This document shows, in pieces, positions 10,548-20,347 of a stretch of DNA of 64,000 bases (within the stretch, counting starts at the first letter, position 1; each line of letters starts with the position of its first letter). The DNA comes from Hyphomicrobiales bacterium (lineage in GTDB: Bacteria; Pseudomonadota; Alphaproteobacteria; Rhizobiales; Xanthobacteraceae), in contig PNAI01000050.1 of the NCBI GenBank assembly GCA_003169835.1, forward strand, positions 62,001-126,000, written 5' to 3'. The position numbers and the translations under genes are program-made. The notes beneath the pieces are model-generated. The model searched no databases. It worked only from the letters and a program-made list of their open reading frames with translations, and was not told where the DNA came from.

Positions 10548-10736
10548 ATGACAAAATCTTTGAATTTGATCAATCGATTTATCGCCGACGAGGATGGAGC
10601 AGCTTTGATTGAATACACCGTCCTTCTTGGGATCATGCTGATCGCCGTTATCACGACCATCATCGCGGTCGGCAATTGGGTCGGCCTTCAATGGACGTCC
10701 TTGAACAGCGGTCTCGCCACCGTTCCCGCCCCTTGA
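10548..10736 (+). CDS. flp: Flp/Fap-type type IVb pilin 1
   Basis: MTKSLNLINRFIADEDGAALIEYTVLLGIMLIAVITTIIAVGNWVGLQWTSLNSGLATVPAP; prepilin motif G-A-ALIEY. Confidence 0.92.
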   Translation: MTKSLNLINRFIADEDGAALIEYTVLLGIMLIAVITTIIAVGNWVGLQWTSLNSGLATVPAP

Positions 10737-11849
10737 CGGACTCTTGTCAAGTCGTCCAGGCGAGGTGTTGAGTAGCGCGCTCTGGGCGAATGTTGCGGTT
10801 GACCGCGAGCGGTATTTGAAGCGCGTGGCAAGAGTGTGCCGACCGTCGTTCCGATCCGCGGCATTTCTTGCGATTTGGCGCCGATGCTTCTTGCCGGATG
10901 CCGACACGGCACTGCAGGTATCGTCGGACGGTTCCGCGATTGACCGTTTCCAAATTTCCCATCTGCGCGTCCATTGCGGCCTTTTTTGCGGCGGCTGTCC
11001 GCATCAACATGGACGCAGTCTTGAAGCGGGCTCTGGCAGGAACCCAAAGGGGAGGCCGATCTGAGTATGACCGGTCGAACTCCTCAGGTGATCAGGGGAG
11101 GGCGAAATCATGCGAGCGGCACGATCCTGTACGATCGAAAACGCAGGTATCCACAGGGTTATCCACAATGCCGTGGATGCCAAATGGCACGACGTAAAAC
11201 GCATGCGCCCCCACAATCTCGAAAATGGGTAGATTTCTGCGGAGCTGTTGGATGCCCTTGCCCCGCGGGTCGTCGTTCGTGCCGCTGAAGCGTACCGCAA
11301 CTCAAAAAATGCATCGGCGTGTCAAAGATAACGGCGACGCCACGGTCTTTTCCAATCCAATCAAAGCACCAGGAAAGTCGAACGTTCAAAGCCTTTCAAC
11401 GGCCGCGGAACAAGATCGAAAATTCTGCTTCTGCGCCAGGAGATGCTGTCGTCACAGCACGCGCAACAGTTTAACACGCCGATCTACTGGTCATCGCTGA
11501 ATTCGCCAGCGTGCGAAGCGCGATTGACTAACAATTGCGCGCTTGATTGCGTTAATGATTGTGGCTCGCGCGAATAAATTAATTAATATGACGCGCTTTA
11601 TTGAATTAAACATTGAGTTGAATTCGAAATTAATCACTATTGAGTTCATCCTGTGCAAAACGCCATGTATATTAATGATTAAAGGAACTTAAACGAGTCG
11701 AATTATTGACGTAACTCAAGCTTTCAGATAATTTTACGTTATCGAAATGTGGCGCGCCGCTACCTCAATGGTGTTGCTCGCTTCTAGAGTTGCGGAATTC
11801 GCCGCAGCCGAAAAGAAACTAGTAACTAACTCGGTAACAGGAGAAGTCA

Positions 11850-12038
11850 ATGACAAAGGTTTTGAGTCTGGCCAAGCGTTTTGTCGCCGACGAGGAAGGC
11901 GCAGCTTTGATTGAATACACGGTGCTCCTCGGCATCATGCTGATCGCCGTTATCACGACCATCATCGCGGTCGGCAACTGGGTCGGTAACAAGTGGACGG
12001 CCTTGAACAGCGGTCTCGCCACCGTTCCGGCTCCTTGA
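11850..12038 (+). CDS. flp: Flp/Fap-type type IVb pilin 2
   Basis: MTKVLSLAKRFVADEEGAALIEYTVLLGIMLIAVITTIIAVGNWVGNKWTALNSGLATVPAP. Confidence 0.93.
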   Translation: MTKVLSLAKRFVADEEGAALIEYTVLLGIMLIAVITTIIAVGNWVGNKWTALNSGLATVPAP

Positions 12039-12062
12039 TCAAAAAATAAACACCTCGGTTAT

Positions 12063-12096
12063 GACTCTTTAACTGTATTGTGCAGTTGAAAGAGTC
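12063..12096 (+). other. RNA stem-loop between flp2 and its terminator
   Basis: GACTCTTTAACTG-tattgtg-CAGTTGAAAGAGTC inverted repeat. Confidence 0.5.
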
Positions 12097-12123
12097 GGAG
12101 GCGCCGAGTAAATGCTGAAAAAT

Positions 12124-12164
12124 ATGGCCCCGGCCTTTACTAAACGGCTCGGGGCCATTTTTTT
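12124..12164 (+). terminator. Rho-independent terminator after flp2
   Basis: TGGCCCCGgcctttactaaacggctCGGGGCCA followed by TTTTTTT. Confidence 0.85.
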
Positions 12165-12298
12165 ACGCTTTTTTTCACAAGTTTATTTACCCACGATGTT
12201 ATCCATACCTTAATTCAATTATATGATTCGCGACTCAGTATAAGATATAGTCTCGCCAAGTGTTCGAGTAGAGCGTTTGATTCTTTCACCGGCAAAGG

Positions 12299-13153
12299 TT
12301 GGTCAAAGTGCGCAACAAAAGCAATTTCCTCATCCTCATGGTCGCGATTGTGATGGGAGCGATCGCCGCGTTTTTGGCGCGCTCGTTCATTCAGGGGCAG
12401 TCGCAACAAGTGGCAGTTCCGACGACGCGAACGATCGTCGTCGCGTCGTCGCCGATTGATGTTGGCGTCGTGCTGCTCGAAGATCATCTCACCGAAATCG
12501 CATGGAACTCCAGCACGCTTCCTGAAGGTGCATTTGGCAGCAAGCAAGAATTCCTCAGTGGCGCCCGTCGCTTTACGCTCGTGCCGATCGCGCGCAATGA
12601 GCCGGTACTGGCCTCGAAAGTGGCCGAATCCGGCCACGGTGGATTGCTCTCCGCGCTGTTGGACAAGAACATGCGCGCGGTGACCGTGCGCGTCGACGAT
12701 GTGAGTGGCGTGGCCGGGTTCATTCTGCCGGGCAGCCGCGTGGATGTCGCGATGATTCGGACCGAGGCGGGTGGGAGCGGGGCACCGACGAGCACCTCGT
12801 CAAACATCATTCTTCAGAACGTGAAAGTTCTCGCCACCGACCAGGTGACCGGCATGAACGTCGAGAAGGCCGCATTGGTTGCCAGGGCTGTGACGCTCGA
12901 GGTCACCTCGGAAGACGCTCAAAAGGTGCTGATCGCTGAAAAGGTGGGAAAGCTGTCCTTGATCCTGCGTCAATCCGGCGGGACCAACTCCGAAGCCCGC
13001 CGCATCACTGAGCGGGATCTGTCCAATTTCCCGCTGGAGCCTGCAAAGGCCGAAGCCAAGGAGGTTATGGCTCCGGTTAAGTCCCAAAATACGACAGTTA
13101 TCATCGTGCGTGGTGCAAAGCCCGAGGAATACTCTGTGAAGAACGGGAATTGA
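12299..13153 (+). CDS. cpaB: Flp pilus assembly protein CpaB
   Basis: SAF-domain/RcpC architecture: VVASSPIDVGVVLLEDHLTEIAW...GFILPGSRVDVAMIRTEAG; tad synteny. Confidence 0.87.
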   Translation: MVKVRNKSNFLILMVAIVMGAIAAFLARSFIQGQSQQVAVPTTRTIVVASSPIDVGVVLLEDHLTEIAWNSSTLPEGAFGSKQEFLSGARRFTLVPIARNEPVLASKVAESGHGGLLSALLDKNMRAVTVRVDDVSGVAGFILPGSRVDVAMIRTEAGGSGAPTSTSSNIILQNVKVLATDQVTGMNVEKAALVARAVTLEVTSEDAQKVLIAEKVGKLSLILRQSGGTNSEARRITERDLSNFPLEPAKAEAKEVMAPVKSQNTTVIIVRGAKPEEYSVKNGN

Positions 13154-13312
13154 TCAGTAGCCATCGCCGTTTCTCGGGAGTATCTGGGGTAGAGTGACCA
13201 GTGAGCTGAAGGGGTAAGAGCTGGGAGCATCTGCAAGATAAATAACAGCTATCCGCTCGGACAAAACAAAAATCGCCTGAGCGGCGGAACAAAACCCGGC
13301 GGTTCATCGTCG

Positions 13313-14962
13313 GTGACAGTGGGGGTTGCAGTGACGACTATTTTATCAGGCGAGTTGGGTAGCGGTGCCGTGCTGTTTCAAGGGCGGCAGCAGCCGCGGT
13401 TGACGCGGCTTCTTGGCGGACTAGTAACCCTCGGTATTTCCATCGCAGCGGGTCTTGGCGCGACACTCATCGATTTGCAGCCTGGACAAGCGCAGACCTC
13501 CGCACGTGCACAGTCGTCAGCCAACGCGCAAGCGCTGGCGCAATCTCGTCGGGCGCAAGACCAGGCCGAAAACGATCTCGTCCGGCAGGTGACGGTTACG
13601 GTCCACAAATCGCGTACCATCAGGCTCGACCAGCCGTTTGAAAAGGCCGTGGTCGGGGCGCCGGAGATCATCGACGCTCTGCCGACAAACAATCAAACCT
13701 TGTACCTCCAGGGCAAAAAGGCCGGGACGACCAACGTCTCGATTTTCGACAACACCGGCCGGCTGATCGAAGTCTTCGACATTTCGGTGACGCTTGATAC
13801 TGGAAGCGTGCAGCAAAGGATCCGCGCGGGCGCTGGCAGCGGCGGTATCGTCGTCTCCTCTAGCAACGCTCAGGTGGTGTTAAGCGGTGTCGCCGCCGAC
13901 GCTGCCGCGGCCGACCGCGCAGTCTCCATCGCCAAGGCGCTAAATCCGGAAGTTCCCGTCATTAACACGTTGACAATCACGGCTTCGGCCTCGCAGCAGG
14001 TGATGCTGAAGGTGCAGTTTCTCGAGGTTTCCCGTACGGCCGGCCGCGAACTCGGTGTCAATCTGTATGGCGCGAGCCCGCCGGGCTCCAACAATGGCTT
14101 TAATACTGGAAATACTGGAACTGGCGTAACCGCCGCACCGACCACCGGCACAAGTACCAGTGGCCTGCCGTTGTTTGGAGCCGCCACCACAATGTTCGGC
14201 GCGACGTCCGCGCCCTTTGGTGTCGTACTTGCCAACATCGTCAACAAAGGAACTTCAATCGACGTTATGGTCAGCGCGCTGGAAACCCAAGGGTTGGTTC
14301 GCCGGTTGGCCGAGCCCACGCTGATCGCGCTGTCCGGCGATTCCGCGAGCTTTCTGGCCGGCGGTGAATTTCCTTTTCAGGTTGCCGCTGCGGTGGGCCA
14401 AGCGCCCTCGGTTGATTTCAAGCCGTTCGGCGTGCAACTGGCGTTCCAGCCGACTGTGCTCGCCAATGGAGTCATCAACCTGCGGCTTACGCCCTCGGTG
14501 AGCGAAATCGATACAACGATTGCTGTTAATGGCACCCCAGGCCTGAGAAAGCGTGAAGCGCGGACCACTGTCGAGCTTCGTGACGGCCAGAGCTTCGCCA
14601 TCGCCGGCCTGTTGCAGGAGAATAATCGGCGCAACGTCTCGCAGCTGCCCTGGGTTGGCTCCATCCCGGTGCTCGGCGCGCTGTTCAAGAGCTCGGCGTA
14701 CCAGCAGGAGGAAACCGATCTTGTGGTCATCGTCACGCCGCACGTGGTGGCGCCGGCAACGTCGGACCAGAAACTTGCCTCGCCGCTCGATCAGCATCTG
14801 CCGAGCAACGATATCGATTTCTTCCTGCTCGGCCAGATGGAACTCCGCAAACGCTATACCGATTACGTCTCGAGCGGTGGCGCGCTGACCGGTCCATACG
14901 GTCACATGATTCGCGGCGAGGTAAGCGGCGAGAGATCAGGCGTCGTAAGAGCGAGAGACTAG
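13313..14962 (+). CDS. cpaC: type II/III-family secretin CpaC
   Basis: Secretin signature: ARTTVELRDGQSFAIAGLLQENNRRNVSQLPWVGSIPVLGALFKSSAYQQEETDLVVIVTPHVVAP. Confidence 0.93.
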   Translation: MTVGVAVTTILSGELGSGAVLFQGRQQPRLTRLLGGLVTLGISIAAGLGATLIDLQPGQAQTSARAQSSANAQALAQSRRAQDQAENDLVRQVTVTVHKSRTIRLDQPFEKAVVGAPEIIDALPTNNQTLYLQGKKAGTTNVSIFDNTGRLIEVFDISVTLDTGSVQQRIRAGAGSGGIVVSSSNAQVVLSGVAADAAAADRAVSIAKALNPEVPVINTLTITASASQQVMLKVQFLEVSRTAGRELGVNLYGASPPGSNNGFNTGNTGTGVTAAPTTGTSTSGLPLFGAATTMFGATSAPFGVVLANIVNKGTSIDVMVSALETQGLVRRLAEPTLIALSGDSASFLAGGEFPFQVAAAVGQAPSVDFKPFGVQLAFQPTVLANGVINLRLTPSVSEIDTTIAVNGTPGLRKREARTTVELRDGQSFAIAGLLQENNRRNVSQLPWVGSIPVLGALFKSSAYQQEETDLVVIVTPHVVAPATSDQKLASPLDQHLPSNDIDFFLLGQMELRKRYTDYVSSGGALTGPYGHMIRGEVSGERSGVVRARD

Positions 14963-14993
14963 GCGTCGAAAGGCAGCAACAGGTATTTTCCAA

Positions 14994-15338
14994 ATGAATA
15001 CGATCATCCGCTTGACCAGTTTGACACTTCTGACGGCACTTGCGGCCGGCCTTGCCGGCTGCATGCATGCCGAGGATTCGATGACGCAATATATTCAGCG
15101 CACCGATAAGGTCGCGTTGGGCGCTGGCAACGCGAAGGAAGCAAACGCCGCCATTCATGTCATCGATCCCTGGCCGCGCGCGTCGGCCGATCGGCGCATT
15201 CCAGCGAACGGCGAGCGCATGGCTGGCGCGTATGAGCGCTATCGCAACGTCGATAAGCCGTCGCCGCGGCCGCTTCTGAATCCTCCGAACGTCACGCCAA
15301 GTACGAGCTCGGCGGCCGCCGCCGTCTCCTCAAAATAA
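14994..15338 (+). CDS. small lipoprotein of the tad locus
   Basis: Lipobox LAAGLAGC; located directly after cpaC. Confidence 0.65.
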   Translation: MNTIIRLTSLTLLTALAAGLAGCMHAEDSMTQYIQRTDKVALGAGNAKEANAAIHVIDPWPRASADRRIPANGERMAGAYERYRNVDKPSPRPLLNPPNVTPSTSSAAAAVSSK

Positions 15339-15534
15339 GCGGCCCGACGACTCAAGTGCTTTTGTGTGTGTGTCTGCAGCTGAAGGATGGGGAGCTGGGA
15401 GGCGGAACTACGTGTTCGCGCGCAGCCACATTAAACACACGATTGGACGACGCGCGATCGTTTGATCAGATATCTTGTTTGGCCATATACCCGCGTAGCT
15501 ATCCCAGTCCGTCGGGCAGTGGCGCGGCTTAGAG

Positions 15535-15640
15535 CATCATCCCGAAAAACTTGCCCTCGAACTTGGTTCGGGGGTGGGAGCCGGTTTTTGGAAAAGATCA
15601 CGCTGCAACTAAAGAACACGATTCCGAAAAACCTGCTCTC
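15535..15640. repeat. second copy of dispersed intergenic repeat
   Basis: agagcatcatcccgaaaaa...gggagccggtttttggaaaagatcacgctgcaac; same pattern as 3976-4035. Confidence 0.45.
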
Positions 15641-16453
15641 GGCCACATGACCCGCAGGTGCTAGCCAGTTTTCGGCGATGTTTCATGCTCGAGGAAAAAA
15701 GCGGCAGCCAGCTTTGATTGCATCAAACCGAAGAGCTCAAAGCAAGTCTCTTTGGAAAGAGCGCGTAGGACGCTCGCCCTTGCCGCACGCTCTCGACTTC
15801 CGCCGGCGCCGAAAGGGGAAGGGCACGTCCACGCGCGACGTGAGTTTAAAGTCGCTTGGCAGTGCAGGATGGCCAGTTGAGCGTACGTCGTCGCTACGAG
15901 CAATTACGAATGTTCTGAATTCTCGCGGCATTCACGCTGCTCGCGGTGAAAAATGGGCCTCCATTCAGGATCATTGATATTGTTTGGCGGCACTAAGAGG
16001 GTCCCCAGAATTGGGGAGAAGAGTTGCTCACGGGTTGTGGAGCTTATCAGGATGGCAGACGCGCCGACTGCAAAGCACTTATGAAAATGACTGAAGCTGC
16101 AATCTTAGCTGTCGATGTCTACAACTGGCACGTTTCACACCTGCTGCCACATCCGCTTTGTTGTCGCGATCGGGGGTAAACCGGACATAACGACCCCACT
16201 GCGACATTCATAGATGGTGTATAGCGTGGTTGTGCGAGTGACGTCATCGGGCCATGACGGACGAACGAAGGCATGTTGCGTCCTCGACCCTCACCTAAAG
16301 TTTGGCGAATCTATGCAGCGTAAAACACAGGAACTCGGCCTTGAGAGCGTCCCTCAGAATATCGCTACCAAATGTATTCCTCGCCAGTTGCAAAATAAAT
16401 TGAGATCATATCGCTACGAGGGTGATAGCTACCTGGCTGGACTCGAACCCAGC

Positions 16454-17680
16454 TCAAGACTTCGCTCCAAAGAGATAGCGCCGGGTCTCCGGGTTTTCCT
16501 TCCGCCACATGACATTGTCCAAGAAGTAGTGGTGGACGTTGATGAAGGTCCAAAAACAAAAATAGAAAAGCGTCGGACCAAAGATTTCCGAATCATAATT
16601 GATCGTGTGGCCAAGCCATTCGGGCAGACCCAAGAAACCGAGAAAGCCGAGCGCCACAGCGAGAAGAAGGAACAAGATGAAGCGCAGGTTGGCGATGCTG
16701 GGCAACAGATGGGCCAGGCGGTCGCCGGCCGGTCGCACGTCGGCGCCTGATTGCGCGCGCGATCGGTTGATCTGGTAACGCCAGACCACCACCAGGTATT
16801 GCAGGGAGTGAAAGGCCGGCACGATCAACAGATAGGTCGGATTGAGTTGCGCGAAGACCATCCACGCGTAAAGCGTGGTCGCATAGGCCAGCAGGCCGTT
16901 CCACGGCAAGCGCCAGCTCTCGGCTTGGCCTTTGCGGACCAGCATGCCGAGGAAGACGATGGTGCTGGCGCCGGCGGCGGTAATCGCTGCGGCCAGGAGC
17001 CAGCCGGGCACTTCGAATGCGTAGTAGGCGAGACCCCAGAGGTTCAGCTCCGAGACTTGGTTGTTGGCAAGCAGCCAGGAGAGAAACCAACAGGCATAGG
17101 AGTTTGCCAACAGCACCTTTTTCTCGGGCGCGGAGAAGAAGCGCCGCTTCAACACGGCGTCGAGCATCGCCATACCGTAGCCCTGCTTGGCGTAGTGCCA
17201 GCCGACGAGGAAAAGCATTGCATTGCCGGCGTAGCCCAGGACGTGCGGGTCGCGGGCGAGCACGCTACCGGCGAGGAAGCCAGCCAAGAGCGGTGGCACG
17301 ATCACACCGGCGAAGACGTAGCGCCGCCTGAGTTCCGGATCGAAAGTGTCGCCGAAGGCCTTGCCGCGAAATCCGCTGTAGAAGATTTGGTAGGAATGCG
17401 CGAAATGCGGATAGTTGATCACGGTTGCCACGACCAGCCACACGATTCCGGTGCCGGTTCCCATTGCCTCGCTCTGCACAAAAAAAAGCAGCACTACGAG
17501 TGCGATCAGCGAGCCGCCGCTCAGGCACATGAAATCGACGAGCGGGTGAAAGAGCCAACCTTCGAAGCGCTGCGTGGCCACTGCCAGGCGAGCGGTTCGG
17601 AGCCTCGACGTATCAATAGGCGATACGATTGCCGCTGAGGACGGCTGCAAACGTTCGCTTTTTTGTTGCTCTATAATCAT
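16454..17680 (-). CDS. polytopic membrane protein of unknown function
   Basis: 408 aa hydrophobic ORF inside the tad region. Confidence 0.75.
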   Translation of the reverse strand: MIIEQQKSERLQPSSAAIVSPIDTSRLRTARLAVATQRFEGWLFHPLVDFMCLSGGSLIALVVLLFFVQSEAMGTGTGIVWLVVATVINYPHFAHSYQIFYSGFRGKAFGDTFDPELRRRYVFAGVIVPPLLAGFLAGSVLARDPHVLGYAGNAMLFLVGWHYAKQGYGMAMLDAVLKRRFFSAPEKKVLLANSYACWFLSWLLANNQVSELNLWGLAYYAFEVPGWLLAAAITAAGASTIVFLGMLVRKGQAESWRLPWNGLLAYATTLYAWMVFAQLNPTYLLIVPAFHSLQYLVVVWRYQINRSRAQSGADVRPAGDRLAHLLPSIANLRFILFLLLAVALGFLGFLGLPEWLGHTINYDSEIFGPTLFYFCFWTFINVHHYFLDNVMWRKENPETRRYLFGAKS

Positions 17681-17939
17681 CGCACCCAGAGTATCGGGGA
17701 TGAGGTTGAATTTGCAATTAACCTCGCGTGAAATTGAAATTAAGGCACTGCTAACTTTAAATCATGACGCAGGTCTTAGAATTGAGACGGTGCGCGCCAT
17801 CTGCGTAATCTTATCCGCGCGAGTATTTACATCTTAGACCATGATCGAAAAGAATATGGCCGGGACGAGCCCGGCCATGACGCAGTTGGGAGAAATCTTC
17901 GAAGGCCGTACGACCAAAAGTTCGCTGGTTGAGCGGGTC

Positions 17940-19205
17940 TTATTGGACCAGTCGGATCGTGTTGTTGTTGGCCGATAAGCAAACCGACCGCATAAATTTT
18001 GCAAAGTCGGCACCGGGGTTTGTCGAATTAAAGAAATATTGTTTCGTGTCGTTCGGCTTCGGCTGCGTCGCTATTTGTGTGCTCAGCCACTGCCCAGCAA
18101 CATATTCAGAAGTTGGGTTGGCTGCGCTACCACAAGTGTTATTGCCGTCATTACAAAAATACACCACGTAGATGTCGATTCCATCAGCCTTCGCCGCGTT
18201 CGCCTGGGTCACAGCATTGGCCTGTGCGGTTGATGTGGAACACGATTGACCACCGCAAGTATTGGGCATGCCATCGGTTACAAGGACAATAGCCGGTTTA
18301 AAGGTGGTAGGAAGCGGCGTGCACGTTGTGCCAGGACAGATCTGTGAGATGCCGGTGTTAAGTCCGGCGGCGATATCGGTACCGTTGCCCGACACACCGT
18401 TGGCATCGATATTTACGGCCGTGAGCTTGTTGGTCAAAGCGCTACTGTTGGCGCTCGCGTTGGCCGAAGCGCTGCTGCTGGCGCTGATCACAAGCGGGGG
18501 CTGATAATTGCTAGCGGTTACTCCGAACAAGCCAACGCCGAGTTTCGAATTGGCGGGGGCGTTCTGATTGATGCAATTCGCGAGATCCTGGTCAGCAGAT
18601 TTCGCGCTGCCGATTTCCTGCGTGAAGGAGCCGGAAACATCTTGGATGACGGAGATATTCAAGGGTGTAGCCGAGGGGTCACCTAGGTATATTGCGACGG
18701 AGGTCGCCGTGACATTGAAAGTTGAAAAGCCATAGATCGTCGCAAGCGTGAGCGGCAGCGGGTTGTTATTAGCCACTGACATTCGCGTGGTCACCTGGAC
18801 CGCGTTGCAAGAAGTATTGCAGGCTGAAGAAGCGTCGGATGCAAACTTGGTCCCGTTCCAATAGCCCAAGAGTACGTCACTGCAGTCGCTGGAATTCTGC
18901 TTAAGGACATACTTGTAACTAGCTGGATCCATATTTTTGGTCGCGTAAGCCTTGGCGGCCGGGCACGCCAGGGTGTAGTCGATGTTCGTCGGATTTTGAA
19001 TCATTGTGCCAACCGCGGCAAGCGCCGCAGCGTCCGCCGTTACCTGAAGCAAATTGCGGGTACGGTATACGTAGGACATGTCGACGGCCATTGTGAAGAA
19101 GCCGACGATGACCGGAAGGTACACGGTCGTGATGATCAAGATTGCGCCGCCCTCGTCGCGCAGCAGCTTTTTGAGGGAGAGTCTGTGTTCGGAGTGCTGT
19201 TTCAT
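17940..19205 (-). CDS. tadG: TadG-like pilus protein (TadE/G N-terminus plus VWA-like region)
   Basis: RDEGGAILIITTVYLPVIVGFFTMAVDMSYVYRTRNLLQVTADAAALAAV; later VIQDVSGSF...AIVLVTDGMPN. Confidence 0.85.
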   Translation of the reverse strand: MKQHSEHRLSLKKLLRDEGGAILIITTVYLPVIVGFFTMAVDMSYVYRTRNLLQVTADAAALAAVGTMIQNPTNIDYTLACPAAKAYATKNMDPASYKYVLKQNSSDCSDVLLGYWNGTKFASDASSACNTSCNAVQVTTRMSVANNNPLPLTLATIYGFSTFNVTATSVAIYLGDPSATPLNISVIQDVSGSFTQEIGSAKSADQDLANCINQNAPANSKLGVGLFGVTASNYQPPLVISASSSASANASANSSALTNKLTAVNIDANGVSGNGTDIAAGLNTGISQICPGTTCTPLPTTFKPAIVLVTDGMPNTCGGQSCSTSTAQANAVTQANAAKADGIDIYVVYFCNDGNNTCGSAANPTSEYVAGQWLSTQIATQPKPNDTKQYFFNSTNPGADFAKFMRSVCLSANNNTIRLVQ

Positions 19206-19238
19206 GACGATCTCATTTCATTGGACGATGGACTGGTC

Positions 19239-19799
19239 CTAGCAACCAGTGGGTGGGTTCGCCGCTGTATTACAAAAGCAGGTGGCCGGCACGACGGCCG
19301 CCGGACAAGTAAATTCCTTGCGCATGGTCGCAGCGGCGCTGAAGTTACCGCTCCACGAACTGACGCCCAGCTGGCCATTGGTGAACGTGAGAAACGAATT
19401 GAAAATCGAGGCACTCGCGGCGCTGACGGTAATCTGGGACTTTACATCTCCGTAACCCGTCGATCCAGCGCAGGTATCCGTGCTCGTGATTGTGAACGTC
19501 TGTCCCGTGCCAACCAGCCATTTGCACGCGGCCGTATTAGCGGCCGCCAAGGTGCCGCCCGACACCGCCGCGGTTCGTGCGCCTTCTCGGGCCGCATTGG
19601 TCATGTTGTTTTCAGCAAATATGATCATCCCGAACTCGATGATCCCAAACAGGATAAGGAACAGCACCGGCATGAGAATCGTGAACTCGACCAGCGCGGC
19701 ACCGCTCTCGCTTTGATCCTCAGCCGACGACTCGCCCGCGCGGCAAAATACATTGCGAAGATGTCGCAGGCCGTTTGTAATGTAGTCTCTACTGGACAT
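19239..19799 (-). CDS. tadE: TadE-family pseudopilin
   Basis: SESGAALVEFTILMPVLFLILFGIIEFGMIIFAENNMTNAAREGAR. Confidence 0.9.
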   Translation of the reverse strand: MSSRDYITNGLRHLRNVFCRAGESSAEDQSESGAALVEFTILMPVLFLILFGIIEFGMIIFAENNMTNAAREGARTAAVSGGTLAAANTAACKWLVGTGQTFTITSTDTCAGSTGYGDVKSQITVSAASASIFNSFLTFTNGQLGVSSWSGNFSAAATMRKEFTCPAAVVPATCFCNTAANPPTGC

Positions 19800-20347
19800 G
19801 ACAAACCTTTTGAAATTCGGATTCTATTTCATTAACAGAGTCAAAAGTATTTCACGCCCCACTATTTTGTCAACGATTGGGCCTCTCCTAATCATACTGA
19901 ATTTGTAACTAGTAAATCAACAAAGTAATGATGAATTAACCTTGCAACCTGTTAACCAAAGTTAACGGCGCTGTTAATAACCTTGCATTTGGAGTAATCT
20001 TGGTTCCTGCTGCCAGAGGGTGAATCGGTATCGCAGCCTAGTCTGCTACGATGTCGCCGGCAGGCGCGAAACCAAACCCCGATGTCGTCATGACCCGATG
20101 TCAATGTGCGACATCTTCGACGAGTTAGTGCTCGCGAATTCGACAAACACCTGTCAGAATGGAGGCCTAGGCCGGCCGTCAGACGTTGTCCCCACAATCA
20201 CCTGCCGGTTGCAAAATATACCATTTAAGTATTTCCTTCTTGGCTCACGGCTGGGCTTGTCCAATAATACTCCGACCGTACAGGCGACCATCACGGGCAA
20301 AGACATTTGTTCGAACGCCATAAGTTTCCGACCATTAGGGTTATTGT

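Noticed and set aside
16428-16456. tRNA-like T-arm sequence (gctgggttcgagtccagc on minus strand)
   Set aside because: No matching acceptor, D or anticodon arms; loop length is wrong for a T-arm
16751-17638. 295-aa plus-strand ORF
   Set aside because: Antisense shadow of the 16454-17680 membrane-protein gene; low-complexity polar composition
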